Source of the DNA: Flavobacterium saccharophilum
GTDB taxonomy: Bacteria; Bacteroidota; Bacteroidia; Flavobacteriales; Flavobacteriaceae
Reading direction: 5' to 3'
Assembly: GCF_900142735.1 (NCBI RefSeq)
Contig: NZ_FRBY01000005.1
Coordinates: forward strand, 62,001 to 126,000
Length of the DNA: 64,000 bases
The notes under the pieces are model-generated. The model was not told where the DNA came from, did no database searches, and saw only the letters and a list, made by a program, of their open reading frames with translations. How positions within the stretch are numbered: the first letter of the stretch is position 1; each line of letters starts with the position of its first letter. Shown here piece after piece: positions 34,348 to 44,662 of this stretch. A program made the position numbers and the translations under genes.

Positions 34348-34571
34348 TTTTCAATAAAAAAAAACAGTTTTTAAAATCAAAATGACATTTGTATAGTTTA
34401 AATCTAGTTAACTATAAAACTACACAATAAAGGGCTCAAATCTTATTTACTAAGGGTATATAACTAGACTATAGTTTTTTAATTCAAAAATAAGCAACAA
34501 GTATATATTTGAATGATTTTTCATATTTAATTAAGAAATATATTAGCTATTAATTAATCAAATCATAACAC

Positions 34572-36665
34572 ATGGAAACACTATTAAATCAACAAAAAGT
34601 TTTAATTAAACACCATTTTATTACATTAAAACTAAAAACAATTGCATTTATCTTCTCATTATTTTTAAATTTTAACGCAAATGCACAAGAATGGGCATCA
34701 GTACCCGTACCCGCAAATGCAGGATCTGGAAAAAGCTGGCAATTGCAGGCAGATGTTTCAGATGATTTTAATTACACCTTTAATGCAACCAATCAAAAAA
34801 CAAATTTTGGAAGTAATAAATGGTATAATTTTTATCATAATGCTTGGGATGGTCCAGGCACAACCTATTGGCAGTACAATCACGTGGCCGTAGATGGTGA
34901 CAACCTCTCTATTAAAGCTTCCCGAAACACAAGTACAACTAAAATGGGGGTACAAGGAATAAATTCTGGATGCATCACATCAAACAAAAAAGTTCTATAT
35001 CCGGTGTATGTTGAAGCAAGTGTGAGTGTGGCAAATATTTCATTGGCATCAGATGTTTGGTTGTTAAGTCCTGATGACACCCAAGAAATAGATATCATAG
35101 AGTGTTATGGTGGCGTTGATAACGGAAATGCTTATTATGCGAAGGACATACATCTAAGTCATCATTCTTTTGTTAGAAATCCATTTCAAGATTACCAACC
35201 ACGTGGTCGTAATACTTGGTGGACAAGAAGTGACATTACAACATCATGGGGAGACTATTGTTGGAATGGAGGAAACAGAAAATATATTCAAATTGGTGTT
35301 AACTGGATTGGTCCAAAACATTTTGAATATTATATCGATGGTCAACTCGTTCGGGTGTTATATGAAAAAGCATGTGCTACAAAAAAAGGAAATACTTGGT
35401 ATTATACTTATCCCTCTATGAACAGTGGTGTGCTAGTTTTTGATGCAGATGGGTATCAGAAAGAAAATCAGTTTGCTACAGGTTCTTCTTATTCATTTAC
35501 AACTTTACAACAAGCAAGTAATACTTCAACAGTTAATGTTATTGATCCGTATAATTTTCAAGGAGGTTCCGGTTTCACAAAAGAACTTGACATTATCATA
35601 AATGTCGAATCTCAAGACTGGCACGTTGCTGCTGGAAGAACTCCAGGAAATGCTGAATTGAATGACCCTTCAAAAAACACAATGAAAGTAGATTGGTTGC
35701 GCGTTTATAAACCAGTAACTTCAGGAGGTAACAGTGCGGTGAATGGTATCACAATGACACCTTCAGCTCTATCTTTAGCAGTTAATACTACTGGGAATTT
35801 AACGGCTGCTATTTCTCCATCTACTGCCACCGTTAAAACAATGACTTTTACTTCTAATAACGTCGGAATTGCTACTGTCAATCAAAGTGGTGTAGTTACT
35901 GCCAAAGCAGTAGGAACTGCAATAATAACAGCACAATCAACAGATGGAGGATTTAAAACAACCTCAACAGTAACCGTTTCAAATACTGCTACATCATCAA
36001 TTGTAATAGAGGCAGAGAACTTTACTTCTACTGCAGGTACTTACAACGATGGCTTTGTACCTTATGGAATGGGCAAAAGTTCAGTAGGAGTAAATTATGT
36101 AAATAAAAATGATTCTGCGCAATATACTATTAATGTAACCAAAGCGGGAGCCTACACAATTACTTATAGAATCTCAACACCATCTAATAATGCTACTATA
36201 TCATTTTATGTAGATAATGTTCTTATTAGCAGTGATAACGTAGTTAATAATGGACAATGGGATAATTATCAAACACTTATCGCAACCAATAAACCAAACC
36301 TTACTATTGGAAGTCATACCGTGAAAATTATAGCATCAGGGACTAACGATTGGCAATGGAATCTGGATAAAATAACTTTATCAAGCAGTTCTACTCAAAA
36401 AAAAACAAATTCGTTGAAAGCAGAAACTACTGATTCTATTTCTGAAACAGTGATTTATCCTGTGCCAGCGGACAATGTACTGTTCTTTGACAGTATCGAA
36501 GTCATTAAAGCGATTAAAATTTATGATTTGACGGGTACATTTATACAAGATGTTAAAGAAGTAACCAATCCTATTAGTATTGGCAATTTAAACAATGGTA
36601 TTTATGTTCTAGAGCTTATTTCTGACAAATCTATTAAAACAAAACGTTTTATAGTGAAGCATTAG
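34572..36665 (+). CDS. GH16 beta-agarase/beta-porphyranase with Big2, CBM6-like and T9SS sorting domains
   Basis: Secreted endo-hydrolase for agar or porphyran. The 697-residue protein has a signal region ending at NANAQ (about 39), a GH16 catalytic domain (about 40-380) with the E172-x-D174-x-x-E177 catalytic motif (TQEIDIIE) and the substrate-cleft phrase HLSHHSFVRNPFQDYQP, a bacterial Ig-like group 2 domain (about 388-472), a CBM6-like carbohydrate-binding domain (about 475-605, IVIEAENFTSTAGTYNDG) and a C-terminal type IX secretion sorting domain (about 620-697, ending KTKRFIVKH). Subfamily assignment (agarase against porphyranase) cannot be made by eye; the P450 neighbour favours porphyran. 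The start is a compromise: an internal methionine is not available before the signal, so the leader is long. Confidence 0.9.
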   Translation: METLLNQQKVLIKHHFITLKLKTIAFIFSLFLNFNANAQEWASVPVPANAGSGKSWQLQADVSDDFNYTFNATNQKTNFGSNKWYNFYHNAWDGPGTTYWQYNHVAVDGDNLSIKASRNTSTTKMGVQGINSGCITSNKKVLYPVYVEASVSVANISLASDVWLLSPDDTQEIDIIECYGGVDNGNAYYAKDIHLSHHSFVRNPFQDYQPRGRNTWWTRSDITTSWGDYCWNGGNRKYIQIGVNWIGPKHFEYYIDGQLVRVLYEKACATKKGNTWYYTYPSMNSGVLVFDADGYQKENQFATGSSYSFTTLQQASNTSTVNVIDPYNFQGGSGFTKELDIIINVESQDWHVAAGRTPGNAELNDPSKNTMKVDWLRVYKPVTSGGNSAVNGITMTPSALSLAVNTTGNLTAAISPSTATVKTMTFTSNNVGIATVNQSGVVTAKAVGTAIITAQSTDGGFKTTSTVTVSNTATSSIVIEAENFTSTAGTYNDGFVPYGMGKSSVGVNYVNKNDSAQYTINVTKAGAYTITYRISTPSNNATISFYVDNVLISSDNVVNNGQWDNYQTLIATNKPNLTIGSHTVKIIASGTNDWQWNLDKITLSSSSTQKKTNSLKAETTDSISETVIYPVPADNVLFFDSIEVIKAIKIYDLTGTFIQDVKEVTNPISIGNLNNGIYVLELISDKSIKTKRFIVKH

Positions 36666-36743
36666 TATTTTAATTTCAATACTATCATTTCACACTACCA
36701 ATCCTTTTTTCCCCCTCAACCTACTTAAAAAATAAATAAAAAC

Positions 36744-36780
36744 CACCTCTAAATTATTCTAAAATGGAGGTGTTTTTTTT
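36744..36780 (+). terminator. Terminator of the GH16 gene
   Basis: CACCTC/GAGGTG stem extended by further A-T pairs and followed by eight T. Confidence 0.75.
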
Positions 36781-36974
36781 AAAAAAAATTGCCTTTTACA
36801 AAAAAAAATGAAAAAATTTGAAAACAGTATAATTCTTTATATATAAATACTAACTGTTTTAAACTAATTAATCATATAGATTAACTCAATAATCTATTTT
36901 TAAACTAATACAATGTAAAAATTTATATTCATTTAAATCAAAAGTAAATTTCACAATCGTTAATTGATAAAAAA

Positions 36975-37012
36975 AACCGCCTCATAACCAATTAAGGTTT
37001 GAGGCGGTTTTT
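36975..37012. terminator. Bidirectional terminator before the convergent GH2 gene
   Basis: AACCGCCTCA (36975-36984) pairs perfectly with TGAGGCGGTT (37000-37009). A/T runs on both sides make it active in both directions. With the previous terminator it fills most of the 362-base gap; the remainder is AT-rich and empty. Confidence 0.85.
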
Positions 37013-37027
37013 ACTTATATCTTAAAA

Positions 37028-39592
37028 TTACTTTTTAACTTTCAACTCATATCCACTTGCTCTAGGAATCTGAGTTTCGCTTTCATAATCTTTACCATTT
37101 TCACGAGTAACATCATCAAAGAAACGGTAATAATTACCATATCCGTATTTAGATTCTATTTTAACTCTTTCCCCTTTTTGAACTTTGAACTCAGCTGTAG
37201 CTTTTTGTTGATCGCCGATTAAGAAAAAGTAATCATTTTTAGAAATTACTACTCCTTTTTTATCAGTTAATTCTAGTTCAACAAAAAACTTTTTATCTAC
37301 TTTAGAAAGCACATTAGCCGAAATATCTATAAACTTTTTGGCGCTATTTTCAGTAATCTTTCCGACTTTGTACGTTTTGTTTTCGAGAACGACACCAGCA
37401 TCATTTTTAATTGTAAATTTTACTTCACAAGACTCATAAGACTCATATAAGTCATTTATGACCCATATACCGCCTTTAAACTCTTCTTTAGTACTCCATC
37501 TTCTTTTCTTGAAATCAAAATTAACAAGAACTGGCTGGTATGCTTTTTTCACAAAGAAATAAGAGTTCTTAGGTTTTTGATAATTATCAACAATTCCCCA
37601 TTTCATATCAGGCCAGTAAGTAATAAAGTGACATAAAGCAATGCCACTTAAACTTGGCTTATGGCGTCTGAAATATTCTATTCCATTCTGAAAAATTATT
37701 CCTTGAGCATCTTGTGATGCATTAACAAATTCTTCTAAACTGCCTAATTTTTCATCGCCAAAAACATCCCAATTTTGCATTCTTAAATGAGTAAGATCTG
37801 CCCAGTGATGTCCCCAACTTAGTCCAGGAGGCCACATTTCATTTTTTGGAATGAATTTTTCCAAACTCTCAACAGATGGTACCGAAGTAATAGCAAACTC
37901 AGGAACAATAGGAAAATCTAATGTTTGAAGCCAGTCTTCGTGCAACCACTCACCCATCTCATAAAAATAACGTAACGCATGCACAGCTTCTTTAGGTTTA
38001 AAACCTGCTTCTTGGGAAACTTCACATGTCAATGGAGAATCTGGCACGTAGGGTAAATTAGCATAGGCTTGCAAGGTATCTCCCAAACGTTCAAGAAATT
38101 CTCTACCAAATTTAGCATCTCTAGTTCTCAGTAACATTTCCTCTCCACCTTCCATCATAATTAGCGACGGATGATTTCTACGTTCCTTAATAACTCTCGC
38201 AGCTTCATTAAGTATATCTGCTAATTTATTTTCTTCACTTGGAATATTTCCAGTTCCCATTGGAATCATATCCTGCCAAACGGTTAAACCTGCTTCATCA
38301 CATAATTGATAAAACTCTGGGATTTCTGGAGGATGCCATCCAAAAATTCTAATATTATTCATATTAGCTTCTTTCGCTAATCGAATTAATTCTTTATACT
38401 CTGCTATAGAAGTTCTTCCCACAAAAATATCTGGTGGTCCACCCCAACAAGCCGATCTGATAAAGTGAAATTTATCATTAATATAAGTAGATCTTGGAAA
38501 ACTTACATCAACATCTTTTTTGAAACCAGGATTCCATTTTGAAGTTACTTCTCTTATCCCAAAAACAGTTTGGTTAAAATCATGATTTACCTTGCCTTCT
38601 TTCAAAGAAATACTAGCTTTATACAAATTTGGTTTTCCTAAATCCCATGGAAACCATAACTCTGGTTTATCTACATGTACGCGTTTAATGATCTTATGAA
38701 TACCTGGAGCAATCGAATTTTCGAAAGAAACATTAATTTCTTTGCTTTCAAAATTGTGTCCCTTCAAGGTAGTCTCAAAGTTCATTTTCTTCACATCTTT
38801 AGTCGTGTTTTCGATAGTCAACTCCAAATCGACATCAGCAGATCCATCTTTATTTATTTTTGTTTTTGCATACACATCATCAAAACGCAATTTCCCTGTT
38901 GAAATAATTTTTACAGGTCTGTAAATTCCAAAGGGAATCAAATCACGCCAGTAATCTCCAAACCAAGGTGTCTTTTTTCCTGCCACCAAAGCATTCACTT
39001 GTGGAGGCGTATCCAATTTTACAACCAACATATTCTTACTGGCCAAAAATTTATTTGAAATACGCAGAGCATGATTTATATCAAACGAAAAAGACGAAAA
39101 TGCACCTTCATGTTTTCCTAAATAATGGCCGTTAAGCCATACTTCACAACCATAATCAACACCTTCAAAGACAAGTTTTACCACTTGATCCTTAATCTCT
39201 TCGGTTACATTAAATTGTGTTGTGTACCACCATTCGTACTGTTGTACCCATTGCGCTTTCACACTATTTCTTCCAAAATATGGATCTTCGATGACTCCTG
39301 CTTTCCATAAATCGGTGTAAACATCTCCAGGAACTTGAGCATAATTCCATACCAAAGTTTCAATATCCTCTGGTGGTAAATTATTCAAACCTTTTTTAAT
39401 CCCTTCCCCTGGCAGCATCATTTTCATTGTCCAGTCAAATCCACTTAAATCACGAACTAACTGGCTATTTTCTTTGTGCGATTTCATTGTATTGGGTTGA
39501 CTCCAAACATGTCCACTCTGAACTAGTACGAAACAAGCCAGTAGCACTGCCCGTACCCAATTTACATTCTGCAAAAATTTATTTATTTTCAT
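37028..39592 (-). CDS. GH2 family glycoside hydrolase (mannosidase/galactosidase-like clade)
   Basis: Exo-acting hydrolase of 854 residues with a signal peptide (cleavage near HVWSQ). It has the GH2 domains: sugar-binding jelly roll (VWLNGHYLGKHEGAFSSFSF, about residues 150-170), immunoglobulin-like domain, TIM barrel with IRIFGWHPPEIPEFYQLCDE and GLTVWQDMIPM, and C-terminal beta domains. The nucleophile is probably E565 in PEFAITSVPS. The acid/base region reads MEGGEEM (E482-region; GGEE at 482-485) where the clade normally has GNNE, so E485 would be the acid/base and the preceding Asn is replaced by Glu. In this locus it probably removes beta-linked galactose or a modified residue from agar/porphyran oligosaccharides. 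Confidence 0.85.
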   Translation of the reverse strand: MKINKFLQNVNWVRAVLLACFVLVQSGHVWSQPNTMKSHKENSQLVRDLSGFDWTMKMMLPGEGIKKGLNNLPPEDIETLVWNYAQVPGDVYTDLWKAGVIEDPYFGRNSVKAQWVQQYEWWYTTQFNVTEEIKDQVVKLVFEGVDYGCEVWLNGHYLGKHEGAFSSFSFDINHALRISNKFLASKNMLVVKLDTPPQVNALVAGKKTPWFGDYWRDLIPFGIYRPVKIISTGKLRFDDVYAKTKINKDGSADVDLELTIENTTKDVKKMNFETTLKGHNFESKEINVSFENSIAPGIHKIIKRVHVDKPELWFPWDLGKPNLYKASISLKEGKVNHDFNQTVFGIREVTSKWNPGFKKDVDVSFPRSTYINDKFHFIRSACWGGPPDIFVGRTSIAEYKELIRLAKEANMNNIRIFGWHPPEIPEFYQLCDEAGLTVWQDMIPMGTGNIPSEENKLADILNEAARVIKERRNHPSLIMMEGGEEMLLRTRDAKFGREFLERLGDTLQAYANLPYVPDSPLTCEVSQEAGFKPKEAVHALRYFYEMGEWLHEDWLQTLDFPIVPEFAITSVPSVESLEKFIPKNEMWPPGLSWGHHWADLTHLRMQNWDVFGDEKLGSLEEFVNASQDAQGIIFQNGIEYFRRHKPSLSGIALCHFITYWPDMKWGIVDNYQKPKNSYFFVKKAYQPVLVNFDFKKRRWSTKEEFKGGIWVINDLYESYESCEVKFTIKNDAGVVLENKTYKVGKITENSAKKFIDISANVLSKVDKKFFVELELTDKKGVVISKNDYFFLIGDQQKATAEFKVQKGERVKIESKYGYGNYYRFFDDVTRENGKDYESETQIPRASGYELKVKK

Positions 39593-39664
39593 ATTTTATT
39601 AATTTATAAGACATTTATTTTATGTGATTAAACAGTCATATAATATTTATTTCAAACCTAAATA

Positions 39665-40807
39665 TTATGTAATTAATTCTTTTACTATTGCTGCAGTATG
39701 CTCTCCTAAAGAAGGAGACCCGACTGTAGAGGTAAAGTATTCCCCATCAATTTTTATTGGACAACGAGTTGTTTTATATTCAAAACCATCGCCCATTTTC
39801 ACGTTTTGAATCATCTCTAAAATTTTGAAACCCTCATGAGCAAAAAGTTGTTCCCAATCCATCACTTTGGCACACCAAATATCAGCAGGCTCTAGTAAAC
39901 TTAACCAATGTTCAGTGGTATTGGTAAGTAAATGATTGGCTAGGATTTTCTTGATTTCGTTTCTATTATTAAACCAACTTTCGCGTTCAGGATAATTTGA
40001 CAAAGCCTCACATCCTATCAACTCTCCAATTAAGGGAATTGCTCCCATAGCTAGTGAAATATAGCCCGATTTTGTTTTATAAATACCGTATGGAGCTCCT
40101 AAATACGCATGTGCACTGTTACTCTCAGGACGAATCGTAGGTGCGCCCCCATCATGATAAAAAGTGGTAATAGATTCAAATTGAAAATCAAGTATAGATT
40201 CTAACATGCTAACCGACACCTTACTGCCTGCTCCTGTTTTAGCTTTATGGATTAATGCAGCTAAAATGCCTTGAGCCAAATGCGCTCCTGATAAAATATC
40301 AACAATTGCTAAACCAACTGGAACAGGACCATCACTTATTTTTCCGTTTAACCACGTTAAGCCAGAAAGTGATTGCAATAATAAATCCTGACCAGGTTTT
40401 GTTTTCCAAGGACCTTCTTCGCCATACCCTGAAATATTTGCATAAATAATAGATGGATTTATGTTTTTAACAGTTTCATAATCTAATCCCAAACGTTCCA
40501 TTACTCCAGGTCTAAAATTATGAACAAGTACATCTGCTTTTTCAATTAACTTTAGTACTTGTTTTTTATCCTCTTCCACTTTTAAATCAGCTTGAAAACT
40601 TTCTTTATTTCTATTAATAGCTCTAAAAACAGAGGATTCTCCATTTAAAATCACATTAGAAACATATAGTTGACGACAAATATCCCCAGTCTCTGGACGC
40701 TCTACTTTAATCACTCTAGCACCTAAATCGGCTAACCTTAAACTAGCTGATGGTGCCGACAAAAACTGGCTCAAATCAACTATTAATATATCTTGTAATG
40801 GTTTCAT
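39665..40807 (-). CDS. Class III CoA-transferase (CaiB/BaiF family), copy B
   Basis: Transfers CoA between acyl-CoA donors and a carboxylic acid. The 380-residue protein has the family start ([20 protein letters not shown], then [12 protein letters not shown]), the NRNKES loop, [16 protein letters not shown], and the catalytic aspartate D141 in KPGQDLLLQ. The late part carries [19 protein letters not shown] and a wide insertion before the C-terminus. It is a paralogue of the next gene, the same length, in tandem with 20 bases between. Two such subunits may form a heteromer or act on different acids. The substrate is unknown; the tandem pair and the adjacent solute-binding-fold gene suggest one dedicated pathway. 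Confidence 0.9.
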   Translation of the reverse strand: MKPLQDILIVDLSQFLSAPSASLRLADLGARVIKVERPETGDICRQLYVSNVILNGESSVFRAINRNKESFQADLKVEEDKKQVLKLIEKADVLVHNFRPGVMERLGLDYETVKNINPSIIYANISGYGEEGPWKTKPGQDLLLQSLSGLTWLNGKISDGPVPVGLAIVDILSGAHLAQGILAALIHKAKTGAGSKVSVSMLESILDFQFESITTFYHDGGAPTIRPESNSAHAYLGAPYGIYKTKSGYISLAMGAIPLIGELIGCEALSNYPERESWFNNRNEIKKILANHLLTNTTEHWLSLLEPADIWCAKVMDWEQLFAHEGFKILEMIQNVKMGDGFEYKTTRCPIKIDGEYFTSTVGSPSLGEHTAAIVKELIT

Positions 40808-40827
40808 TTTTTTTTAAAATATAAGGT

Positions 40828-41970
40828 TTACAAATTGAATTCTTTCTTTAAGTCTTCGGTATGCTGCCCAACTCTAGGAGCTGGTCTTTCAGAAAAAATT
40901 CGTTTATCATTCAAACGAATCGGACAACGTAAAGTATGTACTTTTTCACCTGAAAGTAATTTCAGTTTTTGATCCATTTTCAAAATTTTATAACCTTCAT
41001 CCTCTAGTAATTCACTATAATTATATATGGCGGAGGCCCAAATACCGGCGGGTTCTAAAATATCAAGCCATTGTTGCGTAGTTTTATTTATAAGAAAGGT
41101 TTCAAGCACCTCCATGATGTCGTTCCTTTTAGTAAACCAAGCATCTGAATTGGTATAGATACTAATTTCAGCACAGCCTATTACCTCACCTAGTTTTAAT
41201 AGAGACCCCATTGCAAGAGAAATAAAACCTTTCTTCGTTTTATACACACCGTAAGGCGCTCCAAGATAAGGCTGAGCGGAACCTTTTTCTGCTCTCGCAA
41301 TTTTTTTATTACCATCATTAAGAAAAGTAGTCAGGGACTCAAACTGTAAATCTAAAGTTGACTCTAATAAACTTACTTCTACCCAAGATCCTTGATTTGT
41401 TTTTATCCTTTTGAATAGTGCAGCCAATATTCCTTGTGATAAATGAGAACCTGTTATAATATCCGAAACTGCTGCCCCTACAGGCACAGGATCATCATTT
41501 TTATTACCGGATAAGTTTACAAATCCCGACATCGATTGGATTAATAAATCTTGTCCGGGTTTTTTGACCCAGGGTCCCTTAGTACCATATCCAGTAACAG
41601 TGGCATATATCATTTGTGGATTAATCATTTTTACTTTTTCATAATCCAAACCAATTTTCTCCATTACTCCTGGACGAAAATTATGAGTCATCACATCAGC
41701 TTGTTGAATCAATTTTTTAATGCATTCTAGATCCTCAGGACTTTTTAAATCGGCGGCATACGATTCCTTATTTCTATTTACAGTATGAAAAACCAAACTA
41801 CTGTTATCTAAGAATAAATTTTTTAGCGCAATTTGTCTTCCTGCTTCACCATGAACAGGACGTTCTATTTTTATGACTCTCGCTCCTAAATCAGCTAACC
41901 GCAAACCTGCTGATGGTCCTGCCATAAACTGAGCAAACTCAAGTACTATAATTCCTTCTAGTGGTTTCAT
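40828..41970 (-). CDS. Class III CoA-transferase (CaiB/BaiF family), copy A
   Basis: A 380-residue paralogue of the neighbouring CoA-transferase, upstream of it in the same operon. Motifs are [37 protein letters not shown], the NRNKES loop, [16 protein letters not shown] and the catalytic D141 in KPGQDLLIQ. Motif positions match the other copy residue for residue, so the pair arose by duplication, but side chains around the active site differ (MAGPS against LSAPS). It follows the solute-binding-fold gene by 87 bases. Cytoplasmic. Specificity cannot be read from sequence; members act on formate, oxalate, carnitine, dicarboxylates and others. Confidence 0.9.
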   Translation of the reverse strand: MKPLEGIIVLEFAQFMAGPSAGLRLADLGARVIKIERPVHGEAGRQIALKNLFLDNSSLVFHTVNRNKESYAADLKSPEDLECIKKLIQQADVMTHNFRPGVMEKIGLDYEKVKMINPQMIYATVTGYGTKGPWVKKPGQDLLIQSMSGFVNLSGNKNDDPVPVGAAVSDIITGSHLSQGILAALFKRIKTNQGSWVEVSLLESTLDLQFESLTTFLNDGNKKIARAEKGSAQPYLGAPYGVYKTKKGFISLAMGSLLKLGEVIGCAEISIYTNSDAWFTKRNDIMEVLETFLINKTTQQWLDILEPAGIWASAIYNYSELLEDEGYKILKMDQKLKLLSGEKVHTLRCPIRLNDKRIFSERPAPRVGQHTEDLKKEFNL

Positions 41971-42057
41971 TTTTTGATCTATTTTAAATTACTATACTAT
42001 TAGCATTTACTGTTTTGTATTTTAAAAAAACATTCCCATTTCGAAAATAACTAAAAA

Positions 42058-43212
42058 TTATTCTATTTCTAATGATTTTAAATATAGTTCATTTAGCTGG
42101 TTTAATAAAGCAACTTCATCACCGCCATTCATCAAATAATTTCTAATGGGAGCTCCTGCTCTATCTTGAAAATACATGTGCCCATTATACCTAGGGCGTA
42201 AAAAGGCTCTGTCTAAGCCAGGTAAAGTATTTTTGAAATAATCACATGTAACAGTATTGGTGTATTCATCTGTCCAAGCTTTTCTGTGACCAGGTTGACC
42301 TCCACCATCAAAAAATACTGTTTTTTGACATTCTTCTGAACCTACGTATTCTACGTATTTTATAGCCGTTTCAATTTCTTTAGATTGAGCAGATACTGCC
42401 AATCCTGTACCTCCCAAAGTAGAGATTGCTCCTACTCCATTAATTTCAATCATATCATGAAAATGCAATAATTTACGAGCATATCCATTTCGACTATAAT
42501 TTGAATATCCATAAGCCCAAGGACAATACGCATATTCATCAGTAAGTGTCATTGCTTCATAAACTTTAATAGGATTCCAATCATACATTTTAGGATCCAT
42601 TTCTACAGCCAAAGCTCTTAACATTTGTAAAGCCTGAACGCCAATTTTTTCACTCACGACATGTTCTTGAGACGCACATACTTCCTCTCCTAAATTACAG
42701 CACATCATATAAAAATTCATCAAAGTATCTTGTGGAATTCCTGGCATGATTACTAAACCTTTGTTTGCTAACGTCAATAACTCCTCATAATTCGTTGGAA
42801 TTTTTAAGCCTTTGGATTCTAAAATGTCAGGGCGACTAGAAGCAACTGGAGTAGCTGCATCAATTGCTAATGCATATTGGTGTCCGTTAGAACTATAGCT
42901 AATATGTGAATGTCCTACAGTATGCTCAGCTAAATCGTTTAAGAATTCTTTTGAAAGGTATTGATCTAGAGGCAAAATCACTTTTGTTTTTCCTGCAAAA
43001 CCTGCCCATGGATGATCGATAACTAACAAATCAAAACGTTTTGCTAATTCATCAATTGGCTCATCTGCAAAGGCTTGTAATGACCTTTTTTGCCATGTGA
43101 TTTCAACATTTGGATTTAACTCACAAAAGCGTTGTGCAGTTGCTACCATAGAAGTAAACCCTCTACTGTGATTCCAAGTAATTCCTTTTAATTGTATTTT
43201 CTCTGAACTCAT
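42058..43212 (-). CDS. Solute-binding-protein-fold protein (family 1 type) lacking a signal peptide
   Basis: A 384-residue protein of the extracellular solute-binding protein family 1 fold: LKGITWNHSRGFTSMVATAQ at the N-terminus, VEITWQKRSLQAFADEPIDE, FDLLVIDHPWAGFAG, and the later STLGGTGLAVSAQSKEIETAIKYVEYV and FFDGGGQPGHRKAW. It starts directly at the first strand, without a signal peptide or lipobox, so as annotated it is cytoplasmic. No ABC permease or ATPase gene is nearby. It is the first gene of an operon with the two CoA-transferases, divergent from iclR. It may bind the pathway's acid or CoA-ester as a sensor, chaperone or enzyme-like subunit; that is inference. An upstream in-frame start encoding a signal was not seen. 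Confidence 0.82.
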   Translation of the reverse strand: MSSEKIQLKGITWNHSRGFTSMVATAQRFCELNPNVEITWQKRSLQAFADEPIDELAKRFDLLVIDHPWAGFAGKTKVILPLDQYLSKEFLNDLAEHTVGHSHISYSSNGHQYALAIDAATPVASSRPDILESKGLKIPTNYEELLTLANKGLVIMPGIPQDTLMNFYMMCCNLGEEVCASQEHVVSEKIGVQALQMLRALAVEMDPKMYDWNPIKVYEAMTLTDEYAYCPWAYGYSNYSRNGYARKLLHFHDMIEINGVGAISTLGGTGLAVSAQSKEIETAIKYVEYVGSEECQKTVFFDGGGQPGHRKAWTDEYTNTVTCDYFKNTLPGLDRAFLRPRYNGHMYFQDRAGAPIRNYLMNGGDEVALLNQLNELYLKSLEIE

Positions 43213-43369
43213 TTTATTTGTAATCGGTTAATTGGTTTATAAAAAATCATTGATTTATATCTAATCGAAAAATGTTTTGAAGAGAACTATAAGTGATTTT
43301 GCTTTATACTGAAAGCCTAAAAAGAACTCTTTTAGTATAGTTTCAAAAGATAAGATTGAAAAATCAAAT

Positions 43370-43403
43370 ATTCATATACAAAACTATATTTTATATATGA
43401 ACT
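43370..43403. promoter_or_regulatory. AT-rich inverted repeat in the iclR/SBP-CoA-transferase divergent spacer (site 1)
   Basis: TTCATATA (43371-43378) and TATATGAA (43394-43401) form an inverted repeat. A closely similar element (site 2, 48131-48163) lies before the hydratase operon, so this is the candidate IclR operator. Confidence 0.55.
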
Positions 43404-43452
43404 AAACAAGTCTTTAATATTTTTTTTTAAATTTGCTTTAAAATAACACAAC

Positions 43453-44223
43453 ATGACTGTCGAACAATTAGTAAAATATAATGCCCCCGCACTTGATAAA
43501 GGTTTAGATATTCTCGAATTTTTATCTGCCGAAGGTACACCACAATCTCAGGCTGAAATTGCTCAAGGAATCAAGAAAACACCTAGTGAGATCTATAGAA
43601 TGCTGGTTTGTTTAGAAGAAAGAGGCTATCTAATTAGAGGTACAAACGCCGGAAAATATAGACTTTCCTTAAAGATGTATAGTTTATCACACCGTCATAC
43701 TCCATTTGATGAGCTAAAACGGGTAGCACATTATCCGATGCAAAATTTATCCGAAAAAATTAAACAATCTTGTCACTTGAGTATTATTAATAATGATCAG
43801 CTCTTAATCATTGCCCAAATGAGAAGTCCAAATGCAGTTTCTCTTTCTATAGAAGAAGGAACTCACTTCCCATTGGCTCTGACCACATCGGGTAGAGTTT
43901 TTCTATCCTTGTTTACAGACGAACAACGCAACGATTTTTTAAATCGTGATATACATTATAGTAAATGGAGTACTAAAGAACAGAAAGAGTTTGTTGCATC
44001 TATCTTGCAAGTTCAAAAAGACGGCTATAGATACGCACAAAGCAAAATTACGAGCGGTATAACTGATTTTGCCGTTCCGGTAGGTTTACATGATTCTGAT
44101 TTACAAGCAGTGTTAGCAGTTTCTGTGTTTACGTCTAGTATTGATAATGAAATTTCTAACGAACAAATCATAAATGCTCTCAAAGAAGCACAAGCTGAAA
44201 TCAATAAATTGATTGGTGGGTAG
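43453..44223 (+). CDS. IclR-family transcriptional regulator
   Basis: Regulator of 256 residues. The N-terminal winged helix (about 10-70) reads ALDKGLDILEFLSAEGTPQS, QAEIAQGIKKTPSEIYRMLV and CLEERGYLIRG; the C-terminal effector domain (about 80-250) has CHLSIINNDQLLIIAQ, HFPLALTTSGRVFLSLF and GITDFAVPVGLHDSDLQAVLAVS. IclR proteins usually sense small carboxylic acids. It is divergent from the solute-binding-fold/CoA-transferase operon with an inverted repeat in the shared spacer, and a like element precedes the hydratase-dehydrogenase genes. It therefore probably governs the whole block from 39.7 to 51.5 kb. Confidence 0.93.
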   Translation: MTVEQLVKYNAPALDKGLDILEFLSAEGTPQSQAEIAQGIKKTPSEIYRMLVCLEERGYLIRGTNAGKYRLSLKMYSLSHRHTPFDELKRVAHYPMQNLSEKIKQSCHLSIINNDQLLIIAQMRSPNAVSLSIEEGTHFPLALTTSGRVFLSLFTDEQRNDFLNRDIHYSKWSTKEQKEFVASILQVQKDGYRYAQSKITSGITDFAVPVGLHDSDLQAVLAVSVFTSSIDNEISNEQIINALKEAQAEINKLIGG

Positions 44224-44274
44224 TTCATAGGTATTTCGTCTTAACTCAATTATTGTTTTCTAAATCAAAGTCCA

Positions 44275-44307
44275 AAAGCACAATGTCCCAAGCAATGTGC
44301 TTTTTTT
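44275..44307 (+). terminator. Terminator of iclR
   Basis: AAAGCACA/TGTGCTTT stem with a 13-base loop and seven T. The following 350 bases up to 44663 are AT-rich with no gene visible; they should hold the promoter of the FG-GAP gene. Confidence 0.75.
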
Positions 44308-44662
44308 ATATCTCCAATTCTCTCTTTTAAAACACCACTTACTCAAATACTACATCTTTTGATAACTGCTGTAGTCAATTTACACTTGCCGAAGTTTATT
44401 TACACATCTTGTAATAAAACAACTTAAAAAATACCAAAAAAGCTTTTTTTATAGCTAATTGTACGATTGTTCAGTTTATGTCTAGGAGCTGTCAGTTACT
44501 ATATAAGTGTATAATTATACTTTTACCCTTAGCTTTTTCGGATTCATCAGATTATACTTCATGACCTACCTTTTTAAATAATTAAACTCTAACCAATAAT
44601 CAGAGTGTAAACTAATATCTAAAAAAAAACTAAGCTTTCTAATAATTATAACCTTAAATTTT

